Shown one piece after another: positions 1 to 10,769 of a stretch of DNA of 64,000 nucleotides. How positions within the stretch are numbered: position 1 is the stretch's first letter; the number at the start of each line of letters is the position of its first letter. The notes under the pieces were generated by a model, which searched no databases, was not told where the DNA came from, and saw nothing but the letters and a program-made list of their open reading frames with translations. Source of the DNA: Fusarium oxysporum f. sp. lycopersici 4287 (taxonomy: Eukaryota > Ascomycota > Sordariomycetes > Hypocreales > Nectriaceae); NCBI RefSeq assembly GCF_000149955.1, contig NC_030986.1, positions 33,863-97,862 on the forward strand. Reading direction: 5' to 3'. The position numbers and the translations under genes were made by a program.

Positions 1-494
1 ACAGCGGCTTCTTTTTGGAGAAGGAAGGGGGAGGTGTCAAGACGGCCCAGGTGTGCCTTAATACCATCACTGGCGTCACTCAGCTATCTGATGAGGTCAT
101 CTGGAAGCAAAGTGGCGTGCTTACCCTTCTCCTTCTGCGTCACCCCGACAAAGAGGAGGCCGTGGGTATTAAGGAAATACTCGATGAAGCGAGCCTGCCG
201 CCGTACCTTCTCTCGAAAGATATTATTGAACTATGCGAGGGTACTTTCAACGATGGCACCGAATTGCTGTCGCATTTGGAGACTAACAAATTCTTTCTCG
301 GCACTGAGGAAGACACCGTGAGGATCATGGCCCAGCCACTGATGCCACATTATAACCCTTCTGCTTTCCGGGATCGGTTCCAACCTGCAACCCGCTATGC
401 ACTAATCCGTCCGGATCTCATTGTCTTTTCACAAGCCCGAAGCCCGAAGCAGCTGGGGTTGCAATTAAATGCAGCCCTTAAGATGTTAACTTAA
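1..494 (+). CDS. FAD-dependent aromatic monooxygenase, C-terminal part (truncated by window edge)
   Basis: The frame is already open at base 3 and runs to a TAA at 492-494, giving about 163 residues of C-terminus; the TTG at 15 is internal, not a start. The end of the protein (PATRYALIRPDLIVFSQA followed by a Gln/Leu-rich helix) matches the thioredoxin-like C-terminal domain of class A flavoprotein hydroxylases such as phenol 2-monooxygenase and MhpA-type enzymes, where R-x-ALIRPD precedes the final strand. The FAD-binding GxGxxG and substrate domains would lie left of the window. The family hydroxylates phenolic rings using NAD(P)H and O2. The nearby extradiol dioxygenase, FAH-family hydrolase and P450 support a ring-degradation role. 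A different oxidoreductase of the same fold cannot be excluded without the N-terminus. Confidence 0.55.
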   Translation, partial: SGFFLEKEGGGVKTAQVCLNTITGVTQLSDEVIWKQSGVLTLLLLRHPDKEEAVGIKEILDEASLPPYLLSKDIIELCEGTFNDGTELLSHLETNKFFLGTEEDTVRIMAQPLMPHYNPSAFRDRFQPATRYALIRPDLIVFSQARSPKQLGLQLNAALKMLT

Positions 495-499
495 GCAGT

Positions 500-1372
500 A
501 AAGGAGTAGAAAGGTTGCTAAAAAGGGGGGTAAATTAATGCACCTTCTTAGAATATAACTTTAAATTTAATAAATAATTAAAAACTCTATATTTAAATTA
601 CTTTAGCTTTAAAGCTACTTATTTATAAGTAATAATTATTTAAATATATTTAATTTATATATTATAAGTAATTCTTTTTATATAGAATTATATATTAATT
701 AAATAAAACTTATTTAAGTATTCTAAAAATTTAATATAATTTAAATCTCTATTACCTCTTAATAGGTAAGGTTTTATTAAGTTAATATTATTATAATTAG
801 CTATTTTAATTATAACCTAGACTTAGTAATATATAACCTAGTTAAAAAACCTTTTTTTTTTAATTTCTTTTAACTTTCTTATATTAATTTACTTTAAAAA
901 TTATTAAGACCTTATTATTTAACCCTTTATATAATAATTTAAAGCCTAATAGTTTTATATAAGGCTATTAAAAAGAAAAAGAAAATATTAAAATTATTAA
1001 GTATTATATCTTTTTAAAGTAAATACTTATTATAAAATATAAATAAAACTATTTTTAAAATAATTATTAAAATTTAAATTAAAATTAAGTAAGTAAATAT
1101 AAAAAATATATTATTTTATTTATAATATATTCTTCTTAATTATTAATAAATTATTTATAAGTTACTTTTTTTATACTTAAAATAAATATTTAATAACTTA
1201 TTAATAATATTTTAAATTAAAAGTTATTATTATATTAATATAATTTTTAAAAATTTATTAGTTATTTTAATTCCTTTTTTCTAGTAATTTTTAAGTTTAT
1301 TATTTCTTATCTTATTAATTCCTCTTATCCTAGCCTTTTATATATATCTTATAGTTTAAGTTTACTTAGATA
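500..1372. repeat. AT-rich block, probably RIP-mutated relic DNA
   Basis: About 870 bp composed almost only of A and T, very rich in TpA steps and with stops in every frame. It begins just after the monooxygenase stop and ends abruptly at a C-run and SacII-like ccgcgg near 1373-1383, where normal composition resumes. Such blocks in filamentous ascomycetes are usually transposon copies mutated by repeat-induced point mutation (C to T in CpA). No recognisable transposase or LTR remains. Confidence 0.6.
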
Positions 1373-1406
1373 GCCCCCCCGCGGCTCGAGCCAATGGGTA
1401 CCTTAC

Positions 1407-4051
1407 TCAGAACTGCTCGAAACATATCTGCGGATCCATTCCCGCAGTAACATCGTCCAACCTTGCAAGGTCAAACTCGTCGAGCCACTGATAGTTCTGA
1501 AGTTGGTAGTCAACATTGTTTGGCGACCTTCCGTTGGAATGCGCGGTCAAGTCCTCTGGGGCAGCAGAGGCAGTGAACGCTGGAAAGAGGAATGACGAGG
1601 CTTCCTCTGCGAGCGGCGATTGCTTATCGACACCATTCTTGTCAGGACATATGAGGGTTCCATTTAGGGGGCTGGTGAGGTCGATGAGGTAATTGATGGC
1701 GTCTTCGTGTACTGGCTTCTGCCTCGACAATTTGGCCCGCAATAACTTCAAAGTATCTGGTAGTAGCCATGTTAACTTTCTAAGTTTTCTTTTATATATG
1801 GCTTTGAAGATGACGTACTTGCCAGACGGCATGCTGCAGCAGAATTTGGGAGTTAGTCGTCAAAAGTTGGCATCTCTGCGAGCCCATTGTCACTCACCTA
1901 CTGGCCAGTTGATTCCCATCTGATTCAGGAACAACTGAAGAAGGTCGAGGTGTTCACTCGACTGAGATGTTGTCGATGTGTTTGTAGAGCCCAGCTCGCC
2001 GTCGAAAGCGAGGACGGATGCGGAGAGGAGTATCAGGTACGAGCACATGGGATCTATGGCTTTGAAATAACCAGGCTTCCAGTTCTGAATTATCCGGACC
2101 GTCTCCTTCGCCTTGGATAGGATTGTGAGCCATAGGACTTGGAGCTCCGAGCAAGCACTCTGGGTACTGATCTTTGCCGCACAAATGGACAGCAACACGT
2201 TTGCCCTGTTAAAATCAGTGCTGTGTCATGTGCGCAGGCGGGCAACCGCTTGTCTCACCCTGACCAAACAAGAAGCACGTCTAGCCGACGCTGATGCTCC
2301 TCGTCTGTTTCGGCAACGCCAAAGTTACGGGTTGCATTGAAAAACCACGGAGGGAGTGCAAAAGACGTTGCTGTGCAGTCGCTCTCGAGCTCGTGTAGCC
2401 GCTTCTGTATGTCACGGCCACCGCTCCGTATCATGAGAGATCGGAGGTCGGTAACTGCTCGCATCAGTGAACATGTACCGAAATATAGGTTCCGATTGCG
2501 GCACGAAGCCTTGGAGAATATCATGCTCATGGTCTCCCAGTGCTTCGCCCCGGCTGAGGGAATCATAAACTGTGACCCATCTTCAGACGATTCTTGGTCA
2601 CAGAGGGATGGATTCGTGAACTCGGAAACCGATGTTGCCGGGAGTGCCATCTTTGCTTGTAGGTTGTCGGTAATGGGATTGGAGAATGATCTGTTGCCTC
2701 GGAACTTAGCATAGAAGTCTTGAATACGGTGGGATTGGATCCCTGGGTTGTGCCTACGCAACAGCACTGCAGCTCGTGTCAAGCGAGTAGATGCACCACC
2801 ATACGCTGTTCCATTCCTCAGCAGCAAGACCTGAGCTGATTTCCCTTTCTTGGCTCCGCAAGCTCATCCCGTCGTCAAAGGTACTGGCCTTCCTCGGCTC
2901 GCCGGGTCTACTATCGAAGTGAAGAGCATAGTAGAGTTCTGCCATGCGGGTGATCCTCGCGATTTCCGCCACTGTATCCCATCTCACAGTCTCGGACATT
3001 TCGTAAACATAGAGCAGGAGAGATGCCTTGAGTTCATCCATGGTGAGATCAGAGCCTTGATTGAGGTTCATGGCAAACTGAGCAAATGGTTTGGACGACG
3101 CCGGGCCTCCGAGGACGTCCGGGCTTGCAAATCGAGCTGATACAGCATAGATGGCCATTTTGAGGCGTGGTGAGAGATCTGGGATTTTGCGGCTTGACAG
3201 GCAAGCATAGGGACGGCGGAATAAGGGATAAATCGGCTGGAGGTGTGTGAAATACAGATCTAACCTATGCCCACGAGGGTCAGACAACTCTTGAACGCTT
3301 CAATTGTGATAGAATCTGGGCCACACACAAATATGCTTCAAGCTCGGGGCTGAGCCCTAGGCAGTCTTTGGGAAATGGTTGGCCTAGTGGATAGTATGGC
3401 GAGACGTCACCGACTGGATTATCGCGCCATGGCCACTCTGCGACGGCATCGTGATCCATCAGCATCCACCCCGCCGAATCGGCAGTGTCGATTGAGTTAG
3501 CAATGGCCTCGTGATGCCTACCACGCTCCTCTGCAAGTGATGATAACAAGGACGGAGCGCCTCGACGTGCCTGAATCCCGGACGAAATGGTTGAGTTGGC
3601 ATCGGAAAAGGATCTGCTCCACCTCTGACAGCCCTTAGGGGGTCCTACGCAGCGTCAAAGATCAGCTACCGTCGTACCCAACAATCTTACTCAGAGTGTC
3701 GGCGAATACCAGGTTTTTTCCTTCGTCTGTTGTAGGTGCAAACGGCATGGCGGGACCGGCAGCTTCCACAGGCCGGGCGGACCATGTCACCTTGAGAAGA
3801 ATCAGCAAGCGAACACGCCCACGTATCTGACGCGCTTGAAGCTCACATTTTGTCTTCTTTCTGTGTCTCGGCGTGCTGTGTCAGCAAGAACTTGCTCAAA
3901 GCAACAACAACAAGCATCCGACTGGACAAGCGACGCACATTCTGCAATGATCACAAACCCGGAACTTGACTGCTTCCTGCTGGCCATCCGTCGGGCCCAG
4001 TCTCGGTAAGGCAGGCTGAGCAGAGGAAGTGCTGGGAGTTTGAGAGAGCAT
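1407..4051 (-). CDS. Zn2Cys6 fungal-specific transcription factor
   Basis: A multi-exon regulator. From the ATG at 4051 the first exon reads MLSQTPSTSSAQ and reaches VCDHCR. A GTGCGT...ACACAG intron and then a GTGAGC...CTCAAG intron assemble a textbook binuclear cluster: CDHCRIKKTKCDMVRPACGSC followed by RSRHAVC (3.75-3.97 kb). A third intron (GTATTC...GCGTAG) joins this to the linker. The fungal_trans domain follows at about 2.75-3.28 kb (DLYFTHLQPIYPLF, EWNSVWWCIYSLDTS) and continues through introns near 2.75, 2.2 and 1.85 kb to the stop at 1407-1409. One junction near 3.29 kb, between AYLCVAQILSQL and LSDPRGHRL, needs either an unusual intron or is a frameshift. The gene is next to the P450 and probably regulates the 1-9.7 kb cluster. 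Confidence 0.75.
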
Positions 4052-4150
4052 GATTGAATTTCGTCAGAAGTGTGCTATCGAGTCTGTAGCAAGGCTTTCG
4101 GCAAATCTTGCACGGTGGTTCGAGGATACAGAGAAGAAGGAAAGGAAAAG

Positions 4151-4170
4151 ACAGCACAGCACAGCACAGC
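4151..4170. repeat. (ACAGC)4 pentanucleotide microsatellite
   Basis: Four head-to-tail ACAGC units just upstream of the Zn2Cys6 gene start, within the roughly 495 bp between that gene and the end of the P450 gene. Nothing else was recognised in this interval. Confidence 0.8.
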
Positions 4171-4545
4171 GAGAGGTGAAGGATGAAGTGGATGCATGCA
4201 TCAGGGGGAGTGGGTTTCCCCGCAAACCGGGTTCATCTTGTCGATTGCGCCAAGGCTCCATCAGGCATAACGCCACGTATCTTGACTCTATTTCGCAAGT
4301 CAATGCAAGTTACCGAGGTGTTTTATTATACAGGTTCTACATCGTGAGGACTTTGACCACAGGCTAATACAGGTGGGAATGATGTACCAAATGACCCTTG
4401 CGAATCTGTGTTTGACGAGGGGCCTCCCCGCAATTTCAAACTAGGCTTGTCGCCCGAGTGTTCCGGCCAGCGAATGGCATTGGGGCCTAATGTTGAGCTA
4501 CGAAGGACGTCTTGCTACTTACGGTATCGGCATCTGGGACGGCAG

Positions 4546-6363
4546 TTACACGCGGATCTTGCCCCGCCGATGGAATCGCACCAATAACCCCGTCTGCTTA
4601 GCAAACCAATAAGTCTTCACCCTCCACCCTGGCTCGCTCGACGCCCACTCTAGGTCGAACTGCCTCAACACCTGCGGTACGAACTTGGACATCTCCATGA
4701 TGGAGATGTTCTTGCCGATGCACGTCCGCGCACCCGCACCAAACTAGATGTTGTGTGGTCAGCCTCTTCTTGCCCTTCAAGATGTCCCATTCATGCGCCC
4801 GGCTACTCACCGCCAGGTTGTGCCTGTCCATCAACTTGATGCGTTCCTCGCTGCTGTGTAGCCACCGCTCGGGCTGAAAAGTATCTGCATCTTGTCCAAA
4901 TATGTCACGTTCGCGGTGGATGACGGCCGCGTTGACGCCGACTATGGTGCCACCTGGCAGATACTCTCCACACAAGCGGGCCCCGCCCGGAGGGACCACT
5001 CTCTCTAGCGGGTACGACACGGCAGGGTGCATGCGCAGAGCTTCCTTGATGCATGCTTGGCTATGGATGTCGTCAAAAAAGGCACTCTGTTGAGGATACA
5101 GGAGAGAGAGGCTTACAGATATTCCAGTCCAAGACTCTCAGAAAAGGTGATGGTGGGAGAGAGCTTGCCCGCCCTATCTGCCTCGTCAATCTCGTTTTGC
5201 AAAGTCTTGTATGCGGACTTATCGTGGAGCAGATAGTAAAAGATGGATCTCAGGGAAATCCCAGTGGTATCGCTGCCAGCCAATCTGTAGGCCAGTGTCA
5301 GAAGGTTTCTGGGAGTCTCGGTTCCAAACATACAGATTGTTCATCAAATGATTCATCAAGTCTCGTTGGCTCATTTGTTGGCCCGTCGACTTTTGTTCCT
5401 GCCGAAAGTAGGCCAGGAAGTCTGCTCGTTCGCTCGAATATGGCTGCGAGTCGTACTCTCTGATGCAATCTGAAACCATCTACCACGTCCTGTCTGTCAG
5501 CTGCTGATCCATTACGCCTGGCAAACTATCTCTGTACTTGCCTCTGTTGTTATGGCTATCGGATCTGGAACCCCGAGTCGGCCGAGGATCCTTCTCAAGG
5601 TAAGATTGCCTAGAAGATATCGGTGCAGCGATGGCACCTGTCCAACGATTCCCGCATATGCGAGCCCCAACTCGATGCCCGAGATGATATTCTTGACGTC
5701 CTTGCGATTTTCCATGAACCCAAAACGTCGGGAGAATGTGATGGCCCCAATGACGTCAAAGGCATACCACTGAGCCCACTCGCCTAGATCAACCACTTGT
5801 CCTTGCAAATCGAGCATGGCCTTTGCGAATATGTCGCTGCAGGGGTCGACAAGGTATTCCAGCGTCCGCAGCGAAGACATTGAGAACTTCTGGGCCACCG
5901 GTCGCTTGAGAGCCTTGTGCTCATGGGGATCGGCGGTTGTGAACATGCTATCCATCAATTCGTTCTGGTACAAGACTGATAAAGTCTGATAAAAGGGCGA
6001 CTATCTCAGGGCCTCATGTCAGGTCTTCTTCCACATGCCATCTGTCCGTCGTGCCTTTCATACCTTGAGAAACTTGGAGCTGATGCCATAGATGATTGCT
6101 ATTGAGGTCGGGTCCGATATGTCAACCACGTTGGGCGCGGTCCGAACTATCGGGCCATACTTGTCATGAAGCGATTTATACTCCTCATGGGCATTGCCTT
6201 TCCATACGAGTCCGATACGCCAGGCTTGTGTAAATTTTGCCAACCAAGGGCCGGGAACTTTACCAAGCCCAGGGCGTAAGATGGTGCGGACGAGACTGAC
6301 AAGCCAGCCGACCAGAAGGACGGTCAAGATGATGATGATCTTGTCCTCGGTGATTAGTGACAT
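4546..6363 (-). CDS. Cytochrome P450 monooxygenase, pisatin-demethylase-like
   Basis: ATG at 6363 opens a membrane anchor (KIIIILTVLLVGWLVSLV) and a proline hinge (KVPGPWLAKF), so the enzyme should sit in the ER membrane. Later exons show the I-helix oxygen-binding motif AGSDTTGISLRS (about 5.25 kb), the K-helix ExxR as IKEALRMHP (about 5.04 kb), the PERF-type FQPERW (about 4.88 kb), and the haem loop FGAGARTCIGKNISIMEM (4.69-4.74 kb) with its cysteine ligand. The final exon ends RRGKIRV before a TAA at 4546-4548. At least four introns are required, including one just before the haem loop. The I-helix region and overall layout resemble the CYP57/pisatin demethylase group, which O-demethylates plant phenolics; the subfamily is inference. 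It diverges from the extradiol dioxygenase across a shared promoter of about 520 bp. Confidence 0.85.
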
Positions 6364-6887
6364 TGTGTTTGACAGATAATGATCTTGACGCCCCTTTTCT
6401 TGTTATGTCGTGAATCATCAGGTAGGTAGTGTGACGAAACTCAAATACCCAAGAGGCATACTCAAGGGAACGACATCTTTCAGTCTTGGGAGTCTGGACT
6501 TATTGGCTCCCAACCAAGATCCCACTCTTACCTCTGTCCTGGCATACTGAAACCAAACTGGTTGTTTCATCGCCGATAGGTGCCAAGTGATCACACGGGA
6601 GCAATGTTCCTCCGCTGCTACAGGCCGCCGGAAGATCTTCACACCACAATAGTCCGAGAAATCCTCCGACGCTGCCAATTTAGCCAAGGCGGACACGTAA
6701 TTGTGCAACTGTATCATTCTGAGTCAATATCTCTTGGACCACTGTAACCCATTCCCAACTGAACCCTTTAAGTGGTAGTTGGCACCCCTCACATGGAGCC
6801 GCCCGACCGGCCACCTCCCAAAGTTATCCTCTCAAAATAACAAGTATTGAAATTCGCCCTCCGTCATCCTCGGCCCAACTCAACGCC
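6364..6887. promoter_or_regulatory. Divergent promoter between P450 and extradiol dioxygenase
   Basis: A 524 bp gene-free interval between two divergent starts. It contains GTTCCTCCG at 6606-6614, which matches nine bases of the arm of the inverted repeat upstream of the FAH-family gene (8242-8295). The match could mark a common regulator but is short. Confidence 0.45.
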
Positions 6888-7971
6888 ATGGCTGCCGTGC
6901 TTCCTGAGATTAAAAACGACCCGTCCAAGATCCAGCTCGAACGAATTGCCCACGTCTACTTTGAGCATCCGGATCTGGAAAAGTTCGACCCCTTTGCCAA
7001 AGACTTTGGGCTTATCCCAGCCTACCAGGATACGGACTTGAACCTCTACCGTGGCTACGGAAAGGACCCCTACTGCTATGTCGCTCGCAAATCATCCACG
7101 GGAGCCCAGGCCTTCGGTGGTGCGGCCTTCGTTGCTCAGACAGAAGCCGACTTCGATAAGGCCGCGGCTCTCGACGGTGCCGTGGTCTCCGAGCTGTCTC
7201 CGTTTCCAGGCGGTGGGCGCCGAGTAACTTTGAAGAGCCCCTCGGGGTTTCTTTTCCATGTCGTGCATGGGCAAGAGGAGAGAAGTCCTAACGAGTCCGC
7301 ATCATCTTCGCTTGCCGAAAGCCAGGGTCCTCTCAACGGTAGTCTTGTTAAGAAAAGATTTGGTGAGTCTCGTTCTCGGTTGCTAGCTAGCCAGAGGTTA
7401 GTAGCTAATAGTGTCACCTCCAGGCCAGTTCCAGAGATTTCGCCATGGCCCTGCCACGGTCCATAAACTAGGCCACTACGGCTTCATCGTCGGAGACTGG
7501 GCCAAGGAAGTCACATGGTATACAGACAATTTCAATTTCGTTCCTTCGGATGTGCAATATGAAGGAGAAGACGGAGATCTGGATGTCATCACCTTTTTGC
7601 ATCTGGATTTGGGGGAGCGCTTCTCCGACCATCACTCGCTGTTCCTCTCACGTGCGCCCCCGGGAGAGCATGACCGCATGCACCATACATCCTACGAGGT
7701 GGAGGACTTTGACACGCAGCTCCTGGGTCACGACTGGCTAGCCAGCAAGGGCTATTACTCTGTCTGGGGTGTAGGCAGACACATTCTGGGGTCTCAGATA
7801 TTCGACTACTGGAGAGACCCCAGTGGATTTACCATAGAGCACTATGCCGATGGCGACCTTGTCAACGTCAAGACGGGCACCAAGCGGAGCAAGGCCGGGC
7901 CGTTATCCATATGGGGACCCGAATTTCCTGCAGATATGACCGCTGATGGGACAAGGGCCACGGCAGCTTGA
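6888..7971 (+). CDS. Type I extradiol (VOC/glyoxalase-fold) ring-cleavage dioxygenase
   Basis: Exon 1 is 6888-7362, the intron is 7363-7423 (GTGAGT...CTCCAG) and exon 2 is 7424-7971, giving about 340 residues. The sequence has two VOC modules, as in 2,3-dihydroxybiphenyl and catechol 2,3-dioxygenases. The N-terminal one (ERIAHVYFEHPDLEKF) is non-catalytic. The C-terminal one (HKLGHYGFIVGD) carries the iron ligands: the first His in GHYGF, the second in DRMHHTSYEV, and the Glu in FTIEHYADGD. Family members open catechol-type rings next to the hydroxyls using Fe(II) and O2. Divergence from the P450 and the FAH-family hydrolase downstream fit a meta-cleavage route: hydroxylate, cleave, hydrolyse. 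No signal peptide, so cytosolic. The natural substrate cannot be read from the sequence. Confidence 0.85.
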
Positions 7972-8201
7972 GATTCTCGGCCTCACTGGACTGGATTTAG
8001 TGTACTGATATCAAGAGACTTATATTGAACATTGTAAACATACTGAATAACTCGTAAACTGAGGAACTTTGGCATCCTGATGAACTCTATTAGTCATTTC
8101 CATATGAGAGCTCCAAGATGATCGCATTCGGCGTTCTCGCCTACCTTTGCAATATCCAACACGTGGTTAGCCAAAAATTCATGTCATCAGGCATATCCTA
8201 G

Positions 8202-8222
8202 CCCCCCCGCCCCCCCCCCCCC
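8202..8222. repeat. Poly-C tract (C7-G-C13)
   Basis: A cytosine run broken by a single G in the gap between the dioxygenase and the FAH-family gene. It is prone to length error in assembly. Confidence 0.85.
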
Positions 8223-8241
8223 ACAAAACACTAGAATCCAG

Positions 8242-8295
8242 GTTCCTCCGGCACCAACAGGTTTTGTGGGGCTAGTCGTGAAGATCCGGAGGAAC
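8242..8295. promoter_or_regulatory. Perfect 10-bp inverted repeat GTTCCTCCGG / CCGGAGGAAC upstream of FAH gene
   Basis: The left arm is 8242-8251 and the right arm 8286-8295, separated by 34 nt, about 300 bp before the FAH-family start. CCGG-containing arms suit a Zn2Cys6 dimer. Further CTCCGGTC elements lie just downstream (about 8320 and 8413), and a 9-base copy of the arm lies in the P450/dioxygenase promoter. Confidence 0.45.
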
Positions 8296-8592
8296 GTATG
8301 GTGGGGTCGACCAAGTCCCTCCGGTCCGTCCCCTCTTCTCTCCACATCAGATGCAACACTATGGAGGAGACGGGTCCAGGATTATTATTTTCTTACAAAC
8401 GATCTGAAGTTGCTCCGGTCGGATTGATAGAAAGACTAGGGCTATCATGCAGATCTATATCTCTGGCAATGATCCAGACATGCTTTGATTCTCGTTCAAG
8501 AGCTATAATAGATGCCAAGGTGACTGGACACCCGATTAAAGCCCAATAATCGTTTGGGTTTCCTTGCGGCGCAAATATTCCACATCAAGACA

Positions 8593-9707
8593 ATGTCTAC
8601 TTGGAAGCATTTGATACGGTTCCTAGATGACGAGGGTCAGACCTACCTCGCTTCTCTGCCAGCCCCCCACACAACCTCCGAAATAGTTAGCTCAACCGTG
8701 ACGGGGTATGCTTCTTTTGCAGATCTGGTTGAGCAAAACGGTAGGCTTGTCAAGGTCGTCAAGGTACACTCCAAGGAAACCCGACAGCAATCCACGCGAA
8801 GCGTATTATCGGGTGCATGAAGAAGACTGACTTCGTGACACAGATTCTCTCCCCACTACCGTTTGAAGGAGACATCATCTGCCTTGGAACAAACTACAGG
8901 GAACATGCAAAGGAAGCGAATGTGAGGCCGACCTACCTGAGCCGATGTTATCGTCGCCCGACTCTTAGCGGTTTACTAATCTACTGACCCCTCATATACA
9001 GCTCCCTGTTCCCTTAGATCCGGTTATGTGGTACAAACCGAGAAGGGCTTTGGCCGGACCGGGGGAAGTGCCAATCCCTCCCATCGCGGCCAACGGCTTT
9101 CTCGACTACGAGGTACGGATTATCTCATTCCACCGCCGCGAGGAAGCCGTCTAATTAAGCTGATGCTTGTTGCCACAGGGAGAGCTCTGTATCGTGCTGT
9201 CGCGTGATGCGCGAGACGTCAAGGTTGAAGAAGCCTCAGACTACATCCTCGGGTACACCATTGGCAATGACTTGACTGCACGATCTTACCAAGACCCAAA
9301 GCGTGGCGGCGGTCAATTCACGCGATGCAAAGCCTACGATGGGTTTGCGCCTCTGGGACCGATCCTCACAAACGCCAAGACGTTTGGCGGCGTGGGGGAC
9401 AAGAAGATCACCACAAAGGTGAACGGCACTGTGTTCCAGAATAGCCTCTGCGACTTGATACACAGCCCAGAGACCCTGGTCAGCTTCCTTTCCCAAGGTG
9501 AGTTACAGTACAAGAAATTGTTCTTCTCGTCTCATGAACTGACCCGTCCCAGGGACAACCCTGCCAGCAGGCACGGTGATTATGACAGGCTCGCCGCCAG
9601 GGATTGGCTATTTCCAGAACCCTAAGCTTAACTTGAAGGATGGGGACATAGTAGAAGTTGAGATATCTAATATTGGGACTCTGACAAATAAAATCGTCTT
9701 TCAATAA
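8593..9707 (+). CDS. Fumarylacetoacetate hydrolase (FAH) family protein
   Basis: Five exons fit one protein: 8593-8763, 8844-8921, 9002-9112, 9179-9497 and 9553-9707, all with GT-AG introns that preserve frame. The start at 8593 (MSTWKHLIRFLDDEGQTY) matches the usual fungal start; an upstream TTG at 8554 was not used. Family motifs in order are CLGTNYREHAKEAN, YKPRRALAGPG, DYEGELCIVL (metal-binding Glu pair), GNDLTARSYQD, KAYDGFAPLGP, and MTGSPPGIGYF near the C-terminus. The family (fumarylpyruvate and acylpyruvate hydrolases, 2-hydroxyhepta-2,4-diene-1,7-dioate isomerases) breaks C-C bonds of ring-fission products with Mg2+ or Mn2+. It lies tandem to the extradiol dioxygenase, so it likely acts on that enzyme's product. 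It appears intact. Confidence 0.9.
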
Positions 9708-10769
9708 GAGCGACGGCGCGCTGGAGACAGATGGTCGAGCGGTATACGTAGAACTTGGACTCTGGTAGACGATTAGATGATAATAAAGAGACTTCCACCC
9801 AAGAACTGCAAGCCCATACAAGTCCCCAACAAAATCTTTGGGAACCACAGAGGTCGCGTGCCTCGTAGGCCGCCCGGACGCCGCAAACACAATAGAGTCG
9901 GTTGGAAATGTTTGATGCGTGTTCTGTGTGGGCCCCAGTCGGTAGTAAGCGATGTACGTGTCCTGAGTAGTTCAGGGGTCTTTGCGAAGGTTCTCCCAAA
10001 TCTCGTGCCACATGCGCGTCGAAATCCACTGCTATCTCAGCTTTCAGATCACGTCTGTCCTGCAGGTCACCTTAACTGTCAGTTCGATCAGAGAATACCG
10101 GGGCCCGAACCGATCAAACAGTGATTTCTCACCATTAAAAACTACGTGAGAGAATTGATTTCCCGACCATATACTAGGTAGATAAGGGTGAGAACCCTGG
10201 GCTCATCTGGAACCTAAAACTTCAGACGGGTGCACCTCTGCCATTATGCCCTTTAGGGTAGCGTTTCGCACGACCGACGATCCCCAGAATCGGCTATGAT
10301 CTCGCCTGAATAGTACTATAAACCAGCTATGCGCTAGGAGCCCAATAGCTTCAGTGTATAGGTTTGGGAAGATGTGTTAAAGCCTCTTCAGTTAATGCGA
10401 GGTGGGAGTCTTGGAGCCCCTTTATCAGCTGCGTGAACTGTTGGTCAAAGAGTTTTCTGCGACAACCTCAAAATTTTCCAAAAACACCACATGAGGAGGC
10501 GAGAGGCACAGATGATACGAGCGTAAAGAATGTAAAAGCATTGACTACTTGTCAATCAAATCAGTTTGATAGGCGTGGCCGCCTGTCAGGCTTTAAACCC
10601 CAGATACTGTCAATCGGAACATGTACGATCACCTTGCGAAACATGCGTTCAAGACTCCGATATAAAGTGTGAGCCTTGGTAATTGGGTCAAGTTCTTGGC
10701 TAGACGAGCATGGTCGCTGTAATTGTCTTGTCAAAGAGGTACTCCTTTGTTTTACAAGAATTTGCAATC
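9708..10769. other. Intergenic, no gene recognised
   Basis: Open frames here lack ATG starts, codon structure and familiar motifs. Nothing beyond unique sequence is seen. Confidence 0.5.

Noticed and set aside
4151..4170. Possible CRISPR-like or operator repeat
   Set aside because: Simple ACAGC microsatellite without spacers.
9777..10124. Basic open frame after the FAH-family gene
   Set aside because: Lacks family motifs, and composition looks like non-coding DNA read in a chance frame.
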